From: Collybiopsis luxurians FD-317 M1 | Lineage: Eukaryota > Basidiomycota > Agaricomycetes > Agaricales > Omphalotaceae | Assembly: GCA_000827265.1 (NCBI GenBank) | Contig: KN834765.1 | Span: forward strand, 451,590-515,589 | Direction: 5' to 3' | Length of the DNA stretch: 64,000 nt | Shown: piece after piece, positions 23,249 to 33,613 of the stretch | Numbering within the stretch: the first letter of the stretch is position 1 | Layout: every line of letters starts with the position of its first letter | Program-made: the position numbers and the translations under genes | Notes under the pieces: model-generated | Seen by the model: the letters and a program-made list of their open reading frames with translations, nothing else | What the model was told of the DNA's origin: nothing | Database searches by the model: none

Positions 23249-26202
23249 ATGTCAGGATCTAGCAGTAATCCTACTGCAGCTCTGGTTCCCGTCGACTCTG
23301 AATGGCAAACAATCTTTCATGATTCGAATCAGGTTGTCCTTTACAATTCTACTTCTCATGCACTTTCAATAAAGCCACGACCTCCATGTCCCTACTGCAA
23401 GCAACCTCTTCCGCTGGGGTTTGACTCTCTTTGGCATCCTGAGCATGATCATAGTTACGAGGATAATTCCACGAGAGCGTCAAACTACTTCCACCTTTTA
23501 GCTATCGCAAATGAATCGAATTCGTCGCCGCCAACCAGAACGTCAAGTCCGAGGGTCGACTCTACAACCATGGCAGACGAGGAGGAGCGGCAGGAGGTGA
23601 AGGATGATGACCGGGGGCGGACTTTTTTTCCCAAAGGCACATTGGCAGATGGATATTTCAACGCGTTCTTCAAGGAAGAATGTAAACTTGGCATGGGTGC
23701 AAATGGCTCTGTCTTCTTATGTCAGGTTCGTATCTCGCACCTAAACCCTTCGCGTACTGTTGATGTTGAGCGCTTTATGTAGCACATGCTCGATGGCAAT
23801 GCACTCGGCCGTTTTGCCGTGAAGAAAATTGCGGTGGGCGAATCTCATACGTATTTGTTGAGCATACTCCGTGAAGTCCGTCTCCTTGAAAGACTGCACC
23901 ATCCCAATATTATCACTTATCAGTGAGCAAATACCTTGACACGGCCAAAACACGCTAGTCATAACATTCTACCAGTCACGCTTGGCTAGAGTCCAGTCGT
24001 TTCTCAGCTTTTGGGCCTGCTGTACCTACATTACAGTAAGTAGGTCATGCTCCGCTATTACGTCGATTGAATTGACAACTATGCATAGCGTGTTAATGCA
24101 ATGGGCTGATGGTGGGAGGTTAGAAGTTGAACCCTCTAACATGACCTTGAATTGACAACTCTGTAGCCTAGACGATTACATCGACGTCCGATTAGGAAGG
24201 GAACTTAGGCATGGGCAATTCTTTCCCAACCCCTACCAGTCTGAACACATTAACCCACTCGATCCGGCGCCAACTCAGCTGGGTACCACATCATTGTCGT
24301 CACCCCCAATAACCAAGCCTGCAAATTCTCTGGGCGCAACCCGTCAAGAAACCGACGTACACTCGCGTTCGGCGCGTATCCGCGCCTTTCGAGCTTTTCA
24401 GCGTGCCTCCCCCGAGGAAAAGGAGCGGATCCGAAAGGAAATGCAGTTTCAGGAATCTCAGTCTGTGGGCTCCAGTGCTCAGCCGACTACCTGGATGCCA
24501 ATCCACTTGCTTAGTGCGGAGGAAGTGCATAGCTTGTTCAAGGACATTGTGGAAGGTCTTGGGTTCCTACATGATCGATCGATTTTGCATCTAGACTTAA
24601 AACCTGGAAATGTGCTGTTAACATGGGACGATGGTAGAGGGAAGATGATGTAGGTACTTCTTCGATTCTCTGAGTCGGGAATTAACTTCCTGATCTGCAA
24701 TTTGTAAGTCCTCGCGCGATGCTCTCCGATTTCGGCACCTCTCGCGACATGCTCGCATCCTCACTGAACCGTTCAGGCAACACTGGTACGCCATTTTCTT
24801 TGCAGAAGGCTTCTCGTCAGCCTTATTTCTCCATAGGTACCCTGGAGTACTCCTCGCCTGAGTGCCTGCCTGCACCTCAAACAGGTCATCTACGGCAGAT
24901 AGATTCAAAAGCAGATATGTGGTCACTTGGGATGGTATTACATCGCATGCTGTTCTTCAGACTACCATGGAGATATGCGGCAGACGCTGAGGGTACAGAC
25001 CCAGACACTCCGACTGGTAGTGGTACATCATTTGGGAACGCGAAACCCAAAATACGGCGGCCGCCGGCCCGCAACGAGGCTGAAAAGATGGAACGGCTTG
25101 AGGAAGAAGTTTTGTCCTACCCTGGATTTCGCAGTAATCCAGGCTTGGTTAAGGCATTCCAGGGGCGGAAGCTCCCTCAAGCAATTCTGATTCTTCTGGA
25201 GAACTTGCTGAATCCCAATCCAAACAAAAGGCCGACATGCGAGCAAGTGAAAGGAGCTGTCAGGGACGGGAAGGTATAGTCTTTTCTTTTTCTCCACTTA
25301 ACGTATTCTCACTACGTGTAGTTCAATCCACTACCGGAAAACTATCGAGAATACAGCAGCAGCCTCACACGAGCCGTCTATCGGCCCCCGCATTTGAACG
25401 GAGGTTCTGAATCTTCATCATTGGTTCATGATTCCAATCAAGTCATTGCTTCCTCTTTGGTCCCTGTCTCCAGAACTCGAGCCAGATCAACTTCTCCGTC
25501 TCCACCTTTATCTCTTCAAACTTCATCACCGCATCTTTTGCGCCCTTCGTCTACAGAGGCCTACCGCCATGCTCAGGAGAACGGAAATGGAATAAGCCGT
25601 ATTGACGATCCCAATGCTGTTCAGCAGGAGGACGACGACGATGGCGAAATTATTTACCTGGGGCCTGAGAATGATTCTCAGGAAGATCTGGTCTATCACG
25701 ATGCGCGGGAACCTGACTCTAGCAGCGAAGAAGTCCACCGCTTGGATGCAAAGGGAAATCCAGGCGCCACGAGTACACGTAAAAGATTGTTGGCACTCCC
25801 TGCACCGGTACCGGAAACACCTGGTACAACTCTAAGGATAAAGCGCGATGTGTCGCTAGGGCTCAGTGCTCATGTTGTGCAGAATGTAGGGATACGCTCA
25901 ATGAAATCGGTTGTATTGGTGATTAAAGTGAGCCTATTCTGCAATCAATCCTATTCTGCGAGCATGGTGTTTACTTTTTACAGGTGATCAACTTAATGAC
26001 ACTCTGTAATTGTCGCAGTGGATCTGGGTCATCTCTATCTGGAAGTGCTGCCGGCCTGGCGACTGTAGTTATAGTGGTTTGTCTGGCCGTGGTAGATACA
26101 TGGTTCGATGGGCTATGGAGCTCTGTGGTGTTTGGACTCGCACACGTTGTCGTTGTGAAGATTGGATGCATTTTTATGGGGGATTTATGCTGTTGCTCGT
26201 GA
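23249..26202 (+). CDS. IKS1: IKS1-type serine/threonine protein kinase with C-terminal hydrophobic tail
   Basis: Exons 23249-23725, 23783-23922, 23976-24035, 24089-24118, 24167-24649, 24709-25273, 25322-25927, 25984-26202; 859 residues. N-terminal CPYCKQPLPLGF is a small Cys motif found ahead of the kinase. The kinase domain has the Gly loop LGMGANGSVFLC, the Lys in FAVKKIAV, a catalytic loop LHLDLKPGNVLL (HLD instead of HRD), SDFGTS, and SSPE in place of APE. A long insert with RQETDVHSRSARIRAFRAFQ sits between DDYIDVRLGRE and the catalytic loop. After the kinase come a Ser/Pro-rich region and a last exon coding two hydrophobic segments (GLATVVIVVCLAVVD; SSVVFGLAHVVVVKIGC). The other frame of that exon is polar, so this splice is preferred. 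Yeast Iks1 has no well-defined role. Confidence 0.85.
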
Positions 26203-26781
26203 ATTCTGCATATATACTATGCGGAGACAAGAGGAGAACTTCTGTCGCCGCTTGGACAATTGGACGGGTAGGGTAACCTCGGTCTGTAGCTTGCTTCGCC
26301 CGCACTGAAGATCGGTATTAATTTATCCTGGAACTAAAGTTCATTAATCAGCTGTTCGCGCTAGGAAAGTGACATCACCCACTGCTTCAAAATGTGGGCG
26401 CTTATTTGCCTTTTCTCATCACCCTTGGTTTGCCTAGTGTTTGCCCTCATATCACTCGTTTTGGCCATGCTTTGGGCTTTCACGCTCTCGGGGTCAATCG
26501 ATTAGAACTGTGACTCATTCTATATGGCATGATCTCGTTCTTTGTTCATACTGAACGCCCTCAAATCGTACGTATCATATGTAAGTGCAGTTGCACTTTT
26601 TTGCAGCTTAGCAAGAGAACACTCTGCTAAGTGCTCCACGTTACGCCAACGTTAAGCGATAATGCGAAAAAATTCAGAATCGCGTACAAACTGAAGTATG
26701 CATACAATATCTCAGCAGAAACTAAGATAAAGCTAGCGAGAAACGGATTTCCCGCTCAGATTCTCTCATGAATGCAGCCTT
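26203..26781. other. intergenic stretch between convergent genes
   Basis: About 580 bases holding the 3' ends of the kinase gene and of the convergent nucleotidyltransferase gene. No open frame or RNA gene is supported here. Confidence 0.5.
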
Positions 26782-28404
26782 TTACTTTGTTTTATAGTCC
26801 CCTTTTCGGCCTCTTTTCTTTGTGTTCGCCGGTTCAACTGATCTACGCCTCTTCGAGCTGGTTCGTTCTTCTGAAAATAGCTCCCGCGAACGCTCCGTCG
26901 GCGACAGCTTTCCTCTTCGGACAAGTTCTTCGATATGCACACGATGGGCAATATCCTACCGGGAAAAACAGAGAGATGAGAGATTGGACTAAATTAAAAC
27001 GCCTATGCCCACCTCTTCCGGAAGCCCAACGATTTGACCCAACACGTCCTCATCTGCAGCTTGCAGTTGTAAAAGGCAAGTAGCAGCTCGCTTGAATTCT
27101 TGCACCACGGCTTTCATTCTACCTGTACCCCTCCCGATGTCGGTTTCTCAAAAAAAAAAAATTATGTTTGCAATCACATTATGCACTAGGCGACGTAATA
27201 CTTACCGGGTTCAACAAGACATTGAATTGCAGCTTTGTAGAGCGTTGTGTTTTTGATCCATGACACACCCACACGAGACTTCGATGCTGGTTCGGGAATC
27301 GCTTCGCCACTAACTTCCTCCCTAATTTCTCCAGGTTCCGGAGCTTCGTTCTCAGGATGAATGAGAGCTGAGGATGCCAATTTGATTCTGTCGTTCTCCT
27401 GCATTTTTGCTGTATTAAGTTGGGCACTGTTGACGCTGATATACATTCTTTCGAAAGGAAAATTTGAATAATAGACGAAAAAATCGATCAAGAGACGTCC
27501 AAGTGAATGTACGTCCCTGTCAAAGGGACGTGTGATGAATCTTCGGGGTAGGCCCGTTGGGTTGAGCTACACAAAAGAAGTCAGCTGAAGTACACAAGCT
27601 CATTTACCAAATGCTTACTTGCAAAAAATTAATGACCAATACAATTAATGGATAACTGCCCAATCCACCGGTAAAGGCGCTTGCTAATTTTCGCTGCTTC
27701 AAAAATGCCTTGAGTACGAGAACCAGGGGAGCTAAGGCCGGCTGGGCTTTAAGGTGACTCTGGACGGCGGACGCGACCAGAATGCCTTGTGAGGACCGCC
27801 CCTGGAGGGGATTTTTGAAAGATATGTCGATGGAAATGTTCCCTGTGAGGTAACCGCTCGTAATGAGAGGCGGCACATGAGCGAAAGGAGCTGACCTAGG
27901 CGTTCTGTAGACCGGCATTTGATTATTGGCACAGGTGCGTGGTGGTTTGTAAGAACCTCTGTAACGATATCTGATTTTCTAAGATGCGAGGCTAGTACGA
28001 ATGGAAGCTTGCGGACGGAGCGAGGCTCGGTTTCCGTGGTGGTCACGACGATGTCCAAGTCACTGTTCGACGGATAAGAAACAGCTCAAGTGAAAGGAGA
28101 AATGTACTCACCTGCCGGGTAATCCCAATCCAGTTCTGCTGCTGCCAAATTGCTCTACGCTTACAAATGTTTTTGAGCGCAAATGCTGCCCGATAAATCT
28201 AGTCAATGCTCTGAACAGTGTATCATAGACGGTCACTTCGGCAGGTGTACGCTGAACATAGGCGATAAAGTCAACAATGTCATGGTGCAACCTAGAGCCT
28301 TGATCAGAGTATGTTGAAGATGAAAACGAAATTTTAAACCTCTCTTCGACAGTTTCATATTTGGCTGGACTGATACTCTTGATCCACGGCTTAAGGTGCT
28401 GCAT
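26782..28404 (-). CDS. non-canonical poly(A) polymerase / nucleotidyltransferase, Trf4-type
   Basis: Exons (minus) 28340-28404, 28112-28291, 27896-28062, 27619-27842, 27206-27566, 27013-27122, 26782-26955; 426 residues from this start. The nucleotidyltransferase signature is clear: FGSSRTGLGLPGSDLDIVV gives the helical GS motif and the paired Asp, and NISIDISF supplies the third Asp. A PAP/25A-associated region follows (SLGRLLIDFFVYYSNFPFER). The tail is basic (TSSKRRRSVEPANTKKRGRK), a nuclear localisation signal. In yeast, Trf4/5 adenylates nuclear RNAs within TRAMP for exosome decay. The start is uncertain: open frames continue upstream (see 28551-28740), and 28404 is simply the first in-frame ATG before KPWIKS. 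Confidence 0.82.
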
Positions 28405-28550
28405 CAAAGGGGATAACTGAAAGCATCTGGCAGATATTCGAATGACTTGAGCTTGTCTAGCCCACACTGGACTTTGTCGGCTTAATCGAGACAACAGAGT
28501 GGCCTGGATGAGATTCCGTATTCAACTCCCACTCTGAACAGCCCAAAATG

Positions 28551-28740
28551 CTAAACGAACCACTTCTGCACAGAAGGAGCAAGTCCTAGTTTATTAAGCG
28601 CCCATAACGTATACTGGTAGCGCTGAAGGATATGTACACGGCGCTCAAACTTTTGAATTATAGTAAATTCACCTCGAGGAGCGTAGGATTCATGCGCCAA
28701 GGCATCAGGTTCACACTTCAACCGCTTCAATCGGAATTAC
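28551..28740 (-). other. open coding-like stretch, possible upstream exon of the Trf4-type gene or a separate small gene
   Basis: On minus this frame is open for about 60 codons to a TAG at 28551 and reads like protein (EFTIIQKFERRVHILQRYQY, then LWALNKLGLAPS). A GT after APS and an AG at about 28504 would join it in phase to ATLLSRLSRQSPVWARQAQV, which runs in frame into the start of the Trf4-type gene. No start codon could be placed upstream, since a stop closes the frame near 28740. Low confidence in either reading. Confidence 0.3.
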
Positions 28741-28853
28741 AACCACGATTCCCATTGTGGCGGTGGCAAGAACGTCCCAGTCCCAGTCCTTTCACTCCAA
28801 ACAACTCCCCAAGACCGAAATGTAAGTCCTTCCTATCCAGATTCCACCCAAAG

Positions 28854-29963
28854 CTAAGGGTTATCTTTCAAGCAGAATTCCCATGTCCTATCTTCACCTC
28901 CTTCGCCCGTCTTTCCAGTGCCATGAGCCCTGGAGCCTTTGGTCATTCGATGTTCATAGCCATCCCAAATTTCTCGATGGAAGACGAAAGATCGCAGGAC
29001 GATGTAGCGCGGATTAGGGGGCGCACTCCCCTGCGTCGGCAGCGGCGGATTCTTGGCTAGTCGAGGTACGTCCCTGTTCGTGACATCAGTGCTGCACAAC
29101 ACCGGCAAAAAATAGAGAAAAATGACAGGACGGACGAACCATAATGTGTATGGAGGAACATTGCGCAGCGTGATCAAGACAGTACCTCTGTCGCTGGCCG
29201 TGCGTGATTCTGCAGAAGCGTCTATATCGTCCATCTCATCTTCGTGCCCATTTTGTTTTTCATCCTCATCGTCGTCAGAGACTCTTCTTCTCCTCTTTGC
29301 ATTATAATTAGGTATAGAACCCTTCTTCAGAAAATTTTCGGTAGAGCGTAGAAACCCCAGAATAAGCTTTTGATTTGAAAGGATATTCCGATCCTGGTCA
29401 TCGATGCCATTGCCTGCTCACATAAGAGGCTGAGTTTCCCTGGAAAATAGAAGGAATTTACCTGCATGAGGGAAATTCCACACAATTTTGTTCCATCTCC
29501 GTCCTTTGAGCGCAGCCGTCCATTCTAGTTTTGTGGCATCAACACCAAATAAAACTTCAACACCCCACTCCCGCAGACTGGCAACTATATCCTTAGCTTC
29601 GGCATATTTTGCGTAGACCTCTTCCTCTGAATCGTATGCTGTCGTAGTAATGTTCTTTGCAGGGAGATGAGCTAAGTGCGCCAATTCGGTTCTCGAGGAA
29701 GAGGGCCTGGCAAGGGCACGGGCAAAAGAGAAATTACCCTCTCCGATTAGCAGTATGGTGTCTTCAGGCGAAAACGGGACTGTCGGTCTTTTAGTCAGAG
29801 GTGTTTTCATTTTCGCCTTTCCGCCTGAGATTGGACGACCTCCTGTCATCTTGCGGGCCTTCTGCTCTGCGATCTGAGCAGCATGCGAAGCTTTTGCCCT
29901 TGCCTTGAATCGAGTCTGTTGAGATTGTAAAGCATTTTTCAATGATTTACTTGATTTGCCCAT
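28854..29963 (-). CDS. BMT5: 25S rRNA (uridine-N3)-methyltransferase BMT5-like
   Basis: Exons (minus) 29462-29963, 29140-29413, 28854-29073; 331 residues. The basic N-terminus (MGKSSKSLKNALQSQQTRFK) suits nucleolar targeting. The SAM-binding core begins DTILLIGEGNFSFARALA, the diagnostic BMT5/DUF2431 motif, followed by ITTTAYDSEEEVYAKYAEA, then NKIVWNFPHAGN..IDDQDRN across intron 1. GTVLITLRNVPPYTLWDVPR spans intron 2; the acceptor giving LWDVPRLAK was chosen on family pattern. BMT5 methylates a uridine of large-subunit rRNA. An acidic, basic-flanked insert (NAKRRRRVSDDDEDEKQNG) sits mid-protein. It is divergent from the CCDC174 gene across 71 bases. Confidence 0.92.
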
Positions 29964-30034
29964 GTAAATTAGACGGAAAGTAATGTCGGGTAGTTAGGCG
30001 CCCAAATTCGTTTCTTTTCCGCTCATCCACCTTA
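29964..30034. promoter_or_regulatory. 71-bp divergent promoter between BMT5 and CCDC174 genes
   Basis: Only 71 bases lie between the two start codons (29963 minus, 30035 plus). The gap contains GGCGCCC and a pyrimidine-rich run on the plus side. Shared or overlapping transcription start regions are inferred from the spacing. Confidence 0.4.
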
Positions 30035-31438
30035 ATGCACAACGCCAAAGCGAAAGCCAAAGGCATTAGTAGTACTTCCTTTCTGGATCTCAAGGCTGAA
30101 GTCTCCAACTATGAGGAACAGTCAAAGCTGGATCAAGCTGCAGGCAAGAGTGGATACATTGTAGGAGGAGTTCAGCGACCCGGCAAGGTAATTCTTTTGA
30201 TGTTTCGAGTAACTTAGGTTATTCAGCCCTTCGGACAGAAACCCACAGTATGGTCTCGTCCCAACAAAGGTGTAAAAGATCGAGCTGCAAGAGATCTTCT
30301 TGAAGAGATAGTCAGCAAGCCTACTCTCGACTCTGCCAAAGCACAATTGGAACGAAAGACAAAAATTTATAATAAGCTGCAGAAGGGAAAATCGGCTGGT
30401 CTCACCGACAAACAATATGATGCATTACTCGTAGATGTGAGTAGTAGCCAATTTTTGTTCGCACTTATCTCAGAACCAATGCTTAGTTCGACTCCAAAGG
30501 CATCAATTCTTGGGAATCGGACAGTGATGATGTCGATGAATCCTTGACTGTTCCTGTTCCTCCTCCAGATGATGAGGTATGCAGGTTTTTCAGAAGACTT
30601 GGGCTATAACTCAGTATACACAGAACGATCCGATAATAGACTACATGGATGAATTTGGTCGGACACGGTCCGCCCGTCGCTCTGAGGTTCCTCGCCACTT
30701 AATGCCAAAGTCTGAGGATGAGGATGAATCTACGAAGGATGACGATGACGAGTGAGTTCACATTCCGCCCGGGCACCACAAATGATTAACGTTGAATCCC
30801 AGGGGCGTAATACGTTTGTCGAGTCAATCTCCAGTCCATGCTCAAGCACTTACCATTCTGTTACAGTTAATCCTCAAAATCACTTCCCTACGTATCAGCC
30901 CTCGGATGAACGCGTTTCCAAAATCGAAAAGGAATATTCTGAAGAAAACAGGCCACTAAACGTACACTACGACGCTACTGGAGAAAATCGCGAGCAAGGT
31001 GCCGCTCGCTATAACCTGTCTTCGAACGAGGAGGCTCGACGACTCGAGAGGGCAGATTTAGATGCTCGGCGCGCCGAAACGAAGGCACAGCGAGAAGCAT
31101 CTGGAGCCGTGGATGTCCGAGTTGGGGAAATAGAAGGAATGCAGACACCATCATCTTCTGCTGTAAGTCTGGAGAGAAGCAGAGCGATGGAAAAAAGGAA
31201 ACGGGATCTTGAGGAGAGGAGGAAAGCCTTGGAAGCCAAGCGCAAAAAGCCGAGGATTGCAGAAGGACCTCAATCTGAAGCCTCAACTGACAGTGCTATT
31301 TCAAAGATTGATTCCACACCTGTTTTCTCCCAGCCGCCTCCTCTCCCAGCTAAAGGGAAAACGAAACCCCCCACCAGTGAAGCGGATGATTTTCTTGCCG
31401 ACTTGGAAAAGGAGATGTTGAGTAAAAAAGGAAGATAG
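30035..31438 (+). CDS. CCDC174: CCDC174-like coiled-coil protein (DUF4078)
   Basis: Exons 30035-30187, 30239-30436, 30487-30576, 30624-30751, 30803-30813, 30867-31438; 383 residues. The N-terminus (SSTSFLDLKAEVSNYEEQ) and KPTVWSRPNKGVKDRAARDL match the CCDC174 family. An acidic linker leads to DEFGRTRSARRSEVP. Then VHYDATGENREQGAARYNLS, the DUF4078 core, is followed by a charged coiled coil (SLERSRAMEKRKRDLEERRK). Vertebrate CCDC174 is nuclear and linked to the spliceosome/exon-junction machinery. Exon 5 is only 11 bases; without it the C-terminal frame is not reached. Intron 1 (30188-30238) is stop-free and a multiple of three, so its exact limits are less sure. Confidence 0.82.
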
Positions 31439-31577
31439 AGGATTGCGGTCTCATGCTTATATCTGTAGCAGTTATTTTTCTAATAGGATTCTGTATTAGC
31501 AATGCCTGTGCGTATATAATATATGACAAGACTTGTGTAGCAATGTAACAAGTGTATTTTGCTCTAAATATCTACAT

Positions 31578-33084
31578 TCACGACCGAGCTGGATTGTATG
31601 GATCGTACAGCGTCGAGGTCGAATAAGTGGTCGGGTAGTCGAACGACGTTGTTGACCTCCAAAGGGTAGGTTCGGACGTTTCCAGTTCAATTTTTTCGTC
31701 ATTTGAGAATGTCGAATCGGTTCTCTGCCCTACTTTTCTCTCTTCACCAGGGCCGGTCAAGGGGACAGAGTCGTAGAACGTGCCAGCTTCACCATTTTCA
31801 GCTCTCCGTTCGAGCACTTTTTTCCAAGGATTTCGGTGGCCAGTCAAAATAAAGACGATACCATTCCAAAGCGAGATAGGATAACTCTTGATCCATGCTA
31901 CTATGTCGTTTCTCCTGGTCCAAATTAGGTTCAAGACCTGCCACATAGGGGGAAACGCAACAGTGGCCGCAAGCAGCTGTCTGTTCATAGAGAATCATTA
32001 GTAAAGAAAAAGGAGAGAAAAATTATGCAAAAAATACCCGAATCCTAAAGGATCGTAGCCATCAGGAGCTTGGTAGGGCAAAGTGGGTAGGTCATTGTCC
32101 TCTTCAAGTCCAGTGACGAGGTCGTAGTAAAATTTTGACAAATCCGGTATATAGAGCATCAATGAAGAGCCCCACACAACGTAGGTTATAACAACACTGA
32201 ATGTCAACATCCAAGGGTGACCTTTGGTAATAACGTCCCTACAAAAGGAGAGGTAAGAGAAACATACAGATTCTTGTCAGTTGAAAGGATGTACTTACCA
32301 TTGGGCTATCATAAAAGACTTGAACGTCAAGGGAAACCACTGAACCCAACGAAAATGCTTCCAAGGCTGAGCTTTCATCTTATGCCTGCGGTATTCATCT
32401 CGAATGTCCCGAAAGTGTCGCAGAAGATACATAATCCACATGCAAATCAGGATAACGATGAAAACTGAAGCAAAAATGAAAGAGGTATACGCGGCCATGA
32501 ATCGATACATAAACCACGAAACGAGCGTGATACGAGGGCATTTGTTGGTGAAAACATCGGCAAAATATATCAAAAGGTCCATTATGATCCACATCAGAAG
32601 CACCAGCAAGGACAGGGCTACGTATGTTTCATTTGAGTGATGACCGAGTCGACGGTAAAGGTAAGATCTTTTTCTGAGAATTTTTCGGACAGACGCGTAG
32701 AGGAGGTAAATTGCAAGCGGGGAGACAGTGGAGGTGATAGCAAAATGGGCATCAGCCACGGAGAGCTTTTTCCGAATCAAGCTAATGAAAGCAGAGACTA
32801 GGAGGGTGTAAATCTGTAAGAGAAGGACAGACACAGATTCAATCACGTCTTCATTCGAATAGCGAATGAGTATAGCTGGAACGTTGAATATGGTCAATGC
32901 TATTTCGGAGCTCTACTAGGCGTAGGACAGTACCTAGACAGAGGTTGACAATAAAATTCGATATTCTGACAGCGTATCCTTGCATATCAGGATTCTGACC
33001 CTCATTCTTATAAACACAGAGCATGTAACCTTCGAGTGCTAGAATGTAAGGATCGGTCGAATTGACCAATTGCATTTCCGACAT
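31578..33084 (-). CDS. orphan multi-pass membrane protein (451 aa)
   Basis: Exons (minus) 32934-33084, 32299-32899, 32038-32238, 31578-31980. The start MSEMQLVNSTDP is chosen over an upstream ATG (33141) because the family-like opening ILALEGYMLCVYK follows it. At least six to eight hydrophobic segments are visible, for example SVLLLQIYTLLVSAFISLI, VALSLLVLLMWIIMDLLIYF, FIFASVFIVILICMWIMYLL and LTFSVVITYVVWGSSLMLYI. The C-terminal ~100 residues are polar and Ser/Thr/Tyr-rich, presumably cytosolic. No transporter or receptor signature is recognised; similar proteins occur in agaricomycetes as hypothetical proteins. Function unknown. It is convergent with the CCDC174 gene (139 bases apart). Confidence 0.75.
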
Positions 33085-33613
33085 TGCTGAACAAAAGGAG
33101 GACGTAGGAAGGAAGAAACGAATGTAGATGCAGCACCGCACCAGCAGGCAAGTCTGAGGAAAAGGGCGATTTAGAAAAACATGGGCAGAAGCATATTTAT
33201 TTGAATCAAGGATAGGCGCAATAACTATGGCGCTTACATTGAAACTTGAGGCTATGGCTTACATTGAAACTTGATAGGATAGATTGAATTGACCGTGAGC
33301 GACATTACTTTTTGCATTCAGCTCTGAAACGCTTGCCTGAGCGTTGAAGAATCTGAAACGATACATACGAGGAAGGAATTCCAGCACAAGACTGGAACGT
33401 AAGGACCAAGGAGGAAGGTTTTCCACGGAAAAGGCGGAAATTCAAATAGGATAGCTCACCATCGTGATCACGTGGCGATTTTCAACTTGCCTTTATTCAG
33501 TTAACTTCACTTCCAACTGCAACGCTCACAGCAAGAACGTTAGTTCTCAAACGGCGTTTCTTAATTGCTTCAATTTCCATCAGCAATTTCACTAGTGCGC
33601 AACTATACTTATC
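33085..33613. other. divergent intergenic region, about 530 bases
   Basis: Holds the promoters of the membrane-protein gene (minus) and of the F-box-like gene (plus). A short direct repeat (GGCTTACATTGAAACTTG, at about 33233 and 33257) is visible. No gene is seen. Confidence 0.45.

Noticed and set aside
28632..29060. 142-codon plus-strand open frame
   Set aside because: Mostly antisense to BMT5 exon 3 and intergenic sequence; no domain.
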